NCBI RefSeq assembly: GCF_902143375.2
Contig: NZ_CABFVA020000114.1
Coordinates: 1-64,000 of the forward strand
Length of the DNA: 64,000 nucleotides
Direction of reading: 5' to 3'
Source of the DNA: Methylacidimicrobium tartarophylax
Lineage (GTDB): Bacteria > Verrucomicrobiota > Verrucomicrobiia > Methylacidiphilales > Methylacidiphilaceae
A model generated the notes under the pieces. That model saw only the letters and a program-made list of their open reading frames with translations, was not told the origin of the DNA and searched no databases. The position numbers and the translations under genes are program-made. How positions within the stretch are numbered: the first letter of the stretch is position 1; each line of letters starts with the position of its first letter. Below are positions 61,992-64,000 of the stretch, one piece after another.

Positions 61992-62468
61992 ATGGGACGC
62001 GTTGGGATTGGCTACGATGCGCACAGGCTCGTGACGGGAAGAAAGCTCGTGTTGGGAGGAGTGGTGATTCCCTCGGAAAAGGGGTTGCTCGGCCATTCCG
62101 ATGGCGATGTACTGCTCCACGCCATCGCAGATGCTCTGCTCGGAGCTGCGGGAGAGCGGGATATCGGGCACTTTTTTCCGAACTCCGACCCGCGCTGGGA
62201 AGGCGCATCCAGCCTGATCTTCCTGGAGGAGGTCCGAGAACTCCTAAAACGGGCGGGCTGGGTCGTCGAGAATCTCGACGCATCGCTGATTGCCGAGGCT
62301 CCGAAGATCGGCCCCTATTTGGAGGCGATGCGTGCGGCGATCGGGCGGGCCCTGGGCATCGAACTCACTCGGATCGGGATCAAAGCGACGACCAACGAAG
62401 GGATGGGCTTTCCCGGGAGAGGGGAAGGGATGGCCGCGATGGCCGTCGCCTCCCTGGAGAAGGCGTAA
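61992..62468 (+). CDS. ispF: 2-C-methyl-D-erythritol 2,4-cyclodiphosphate synthase
   Basis: 158 residues. Metal and substrate motifs GIGYDAHRL, GLLGHSDGDVLLHAI, GAAGERDIGHFFPN and KATTNEGMGF are all present. Fifth step of the MEP isoprenoid pathway. Stand-alone; ispD is not fused or adjacent. Confidence 0.96.
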   Translation: MGRVGIGYDAHRLVTGRKLVLGGVVIPSEKGLLGHSDGDVLLHAIADALLGAAGERDIGHFFPNSDPRWEGASSLIFLEEVRELLKRAGWVVENLDASLIAEAPKIGPYLEAMRAAIGRALGIELTRIGIKATTNEGMGFPGRGEGMAAMAVASLEKA

Positions 62469-62490
62469 ACCTGCCTCTCTCACCAAGGCC

Positions 62491-62516
62491 GCACCCCCCT
62501 CGGTGGAGGGGGGTGC
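62491..62516. terminator. Strong hairpin between convergent ispF and SYLF genes
   Basis: Perfect 11-bp stem GCACCCCCCTC / GAGGGGGGTGC with loop GGTG. It lies 22 bp after the ispF stop and 38 bp before the stop of the convergent gene. No U-tract follows on either strand, so it may stop transcription with Rho or simply stabilise mRNA ends. Confidence 0.5.
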
Positions 62517-62553
62517 CTCGCGGCCACGAGTTCTGACGTGCGATGGGCCTGCC

Positions 62554-63228
62554 CTATTTGGGATAGGGGGCGTTGAGCGCATTCGTCAGGGTTTTGGCCC
62601 GATGGGGCGGCGCGACTTTTCCGGAAAGGATTTCCCGGGCCGTAACGGCACGGTGGTAATATCTCTCGTTGGTATCCGCAGCTTCGTGCAGATCCGACCC
62701 GGAGAAGGCAATGCCTCCAAAGAGTCCTTGCGTCACACGGTAGACATAGACGGCCCTCTTTGGCTTCAAGAAGACATCATGGTCGCTCTCGGGGCCGGCA
62801 ACGCCGCTCATCTCCCCGACCATTTGCACTTTGCCGCCATGGGAGAAGTGCCGAATCGCGCTCTCGCTGTTCAATACGAAGACATAGGTAGTCTCGCTTC
62901 CCCCGATTTGCGCTCCGATCCCCACGGCACTGCTGGAGATCGCCGAGGGGCCGGACCAGCCAGTGGCAAGACGCTGGACGACGAGTCCATGCCCATACTC
63001 TCCGCTGATAACCAGCCCTCCCTTGGTCATCTTCAAAAAGGCAATTCCTTTGGCTTTATCGAAAACCGACTTCGGGATCTTTCCCTCCTCCTTGAACTGA
63101 TGGATCGTTGCGGCGGCCTCGCCGACGGTTTCCTGGAGGTTCCAGGCGGCGAAGGTTCGTGGGGCGGTCCAGAGGCAGCCGATGGAAAGGAAAAGCGACC
63201 AGGCAGACAGAAGCAAGCGTATCTTCAT
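62554..63228 (-). CDS. SYLF-domain (Ysc84-like) secreted lipid-binding protein
   Basis: 224 residues with signal peptide (cleavage near AFA-A, residue 28). SYLF pattern: KIPKSVFDKAKGIAFLKMT, GGLVISGEYGHGLVV, WSGPSAISSSAVGIGAQIGG, FLKPKRAVYVYRVTQGLFGG. Thought to bind phosphoinositides or other lipids in other organisms; its bacterial role is unknown. Confidence 0.82.
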   Translation of the reverse strand: MKIRLLLSAWSLFLSIGCLWTAPRTFAAWNLQETVGEAAATIHQFKEEGKIPKSVFDKAKGIAFLKMTKGGLVISGEYGHGLVVQRLATGWSGPSAISSSAVGIGAQIGGSETTYVFVLNSESAIRHFSHGGKVQMVGEMSGVAGPESDHDVFLKPKRAVYVYRVTQGLFGGIAFSGSDLHEAADTNERYYHRAVTAREILSGKVAPPHRAKTLTNALNAPYPK

Positions 63229-63425
63229 CGATATTCTCCTCGAGTTGTTTGTGGCATTGCGAACGACTCCAGGCTACAGTCCTCCCGGCACTTGACAAGT
63301 AAGAAGTGAGCGACATCCCACGGAACGCCAGATGCTTACTGCAAGAGAGAACGTCGGCGGATCGCCCGCGCAAGCCCCATGAGGCTAGGCGAGGAGCAGG
63401 CCAAGAAAAGAAAGAAAGGGGGTCG

Positions 63426-63926
63426 ATGAGTTTCCCTGCAAAGAGGTTCGGCGTCTTGCGCCTCCTGGCAGCGTCTCTGCTTCTTTCTGCCGCTAGCGTT
63501 CAGGCTCGAGATCTCACCTTTGATCGTTGGAAGGGAGAGGCTCCCGAACCCGAGGCGGGGGCGAGGATTCTGGTCGTTTATCGCATCGAAGAAAAGGATC
63601 TGCCCGTCTGGTCTCGCATGCCGCGACGACCCTACCGTGTCTTGGGGGTGTTGCGATCCTTCGAGACGGTCGGGCTTTCCCACCAGCCGCTCTACCGTCT
63701 TGCCCAAGAGGCCTCCCGGCGGGGCGGAGATGCAATCGTGCTGTTGGCTCCCAGGAATCTGCCCGGCAGCTGGATTCGCGGCGACGACGTGGGTGTCACG
63801 ATCCATGGACAGAATTTCACTGTATTAGTTCTTTGCGCCTCGACCGGAGTGCTCTCCCTGAAGCCGCTTCGAAGCCTGAGTGGGGCGGGCAAGGCTTCCT
63901 TCCTTCTTTGTCACGATCCCTCATGA
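63426..63926 (+). CDS. Secreted hypothetical protein
   Basis: 166 residues from ATG 63426 (MSFPAKRFGVLRLLAASLLL...). Signal peptide ends near ASVQA (residue 24). The body (RILVVYRIEEKDLPVWSRM, YRLAQEASRRGGDAIVLL) is short and mixed alpha/beta; I do not recognise the family. The GGDAIVLL pattern recalls small outer-membrane or lipoprotein domains that sort heavy substrates, but nothing firm. Its stop overlaps the next gene (ATGA). Confidence 0.65.
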   Translation: MSFPAKRFGVLRLLAASLLLSAASVQARDLTFDRWKGEAPEPEAGARILVVYRIEEKDLPVWSRMPRRPYRVLGVLRSFETVGLSHQPLYRLAQEASRRGGDAIVLLAPRNLPGSWIRGDDVGVTIHGQNFTVLVLCASTGVLSLKPLRSLSGAGKASFLLCHDPS

Positions 63927-64000
63927 TGGCGCCCGAACTGCCCCACGGACCCGGCTTTACTTGGGTCGACGAGGTCGAAGTCGATCGAACGGAGGGCTCT
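63923..64000 (+). CDS. Start of a gene, possibly a FabZ/hotdog-type dehydratase (partial)
   Basis: 26 codons from ATG 63923 to the window edge (MMAPELPHGPGFTWVDEVEV...). The LPHGPGFTWVDEV segment resembles the start of FabZ/ApeP-type hydroxyacyl dehydratases (PHRxPxxxVD). Too little is visible to be sure. ATGA overlap with the upstream secreted protein. Confidence 0.4.
   Translation, partial: MMAPELPHGPGFTWVDEVEVDRTEGS

Noticed and set aside
1-64000. CRISPR arrays, integrase genes or complete insertion sequences.
   Set aside because: No regularly spaced repeats, cas genes, integrase or intact transposase were seen; the island at 10862-16604 shows only remnants.

Overview
The window looks like a chromosomal segment of a high-GC Gram-negative bacterium. 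It carries a PQQ biosynthesis operon, an NAD-linked molybdenum formate dehydrogenase operon with its own cofactor genes, Kdo/heptose/lipid A genes, and LptA/LptC, BamA and Skp homologues. The PQQ plus formate dehydrogenase combination suggests a methylotroph. My best guess is a verrucomicrobial acidophilic methanotroph of the Methylacidiphilales (Methylacidimicrobium-like). That is inference from gene content; no taxonomic marker such as 16S lies in the window.

Layout. 1-2926 (minus): pqqA-B-C-D-E, tightly overlapped, with a terminator-like attenuator between pqqA and pqqB; pqqE runs off the left edge. 3193-10861 (plus): fdsG-B-A-D, then mobA and a fused mobB-moeA, so the enzyme and the last steps of its Mo-guanine-dinucleotide cofactor are co-located. 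10862-16604 is an accessory island with different codon use: a structured non-coding stretch, a large zinc-hook AAA ATPase with a possible C-terminal ribonuclease domain, the stump of a second SMC-like ATPase merged with a dinJ-type antitoxin gene, a frameshifted DUF29 gene, and a dinJ/yafQ module with a visible operator, flanked by 62-bp direct repeats.

16605-33451 (minus) is a long, mostly overlapping housekeeping run: alpha/beta hydrolase, accB, holB, tmk, cysS, a flavin disulfide reductase, a HAD phosphatase, fabI, a metallo-hydrolase, a GH1 glycosidase, an MGDG-synthase-like glycosyltransferase, lptA, lptC, kdsA, pyrG, kdsB, gmhB and the heptose-7-phosphate kinase. 33641-38532 has prephenate dehydratase, an L,D-transpeptidase, a CPA2 antiporter, small membrane proteins and a decayed higA antitoxin, followed by tRNA-Ser(GGA). 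38734-50239 (minus) contains an SH3 lipoprotein, leuC, thrC, hom, lpxD, skp, bamA, rplI, ssb, rpsF, pth and rplY (rpsR is missing from its usual place).

50411-60068: kdpDE without kdpFABC, an AraC regulator, pdxJ (minus), glnD, and a GAF-GAF histidine kinase. The right end has a small inverted-repeat element abutting yjbQ, tRNA-Glu(CTC), a hydroxyacid dehydrogenase, ispF, a SYLF protein, a secreted protein and the start of one more gene. The most notable signals are the ATPase island, a dispersed intergenic repeat family (three copies seen), the pqqA attenuator, and several recently decayed toxin-antitoxin genes.
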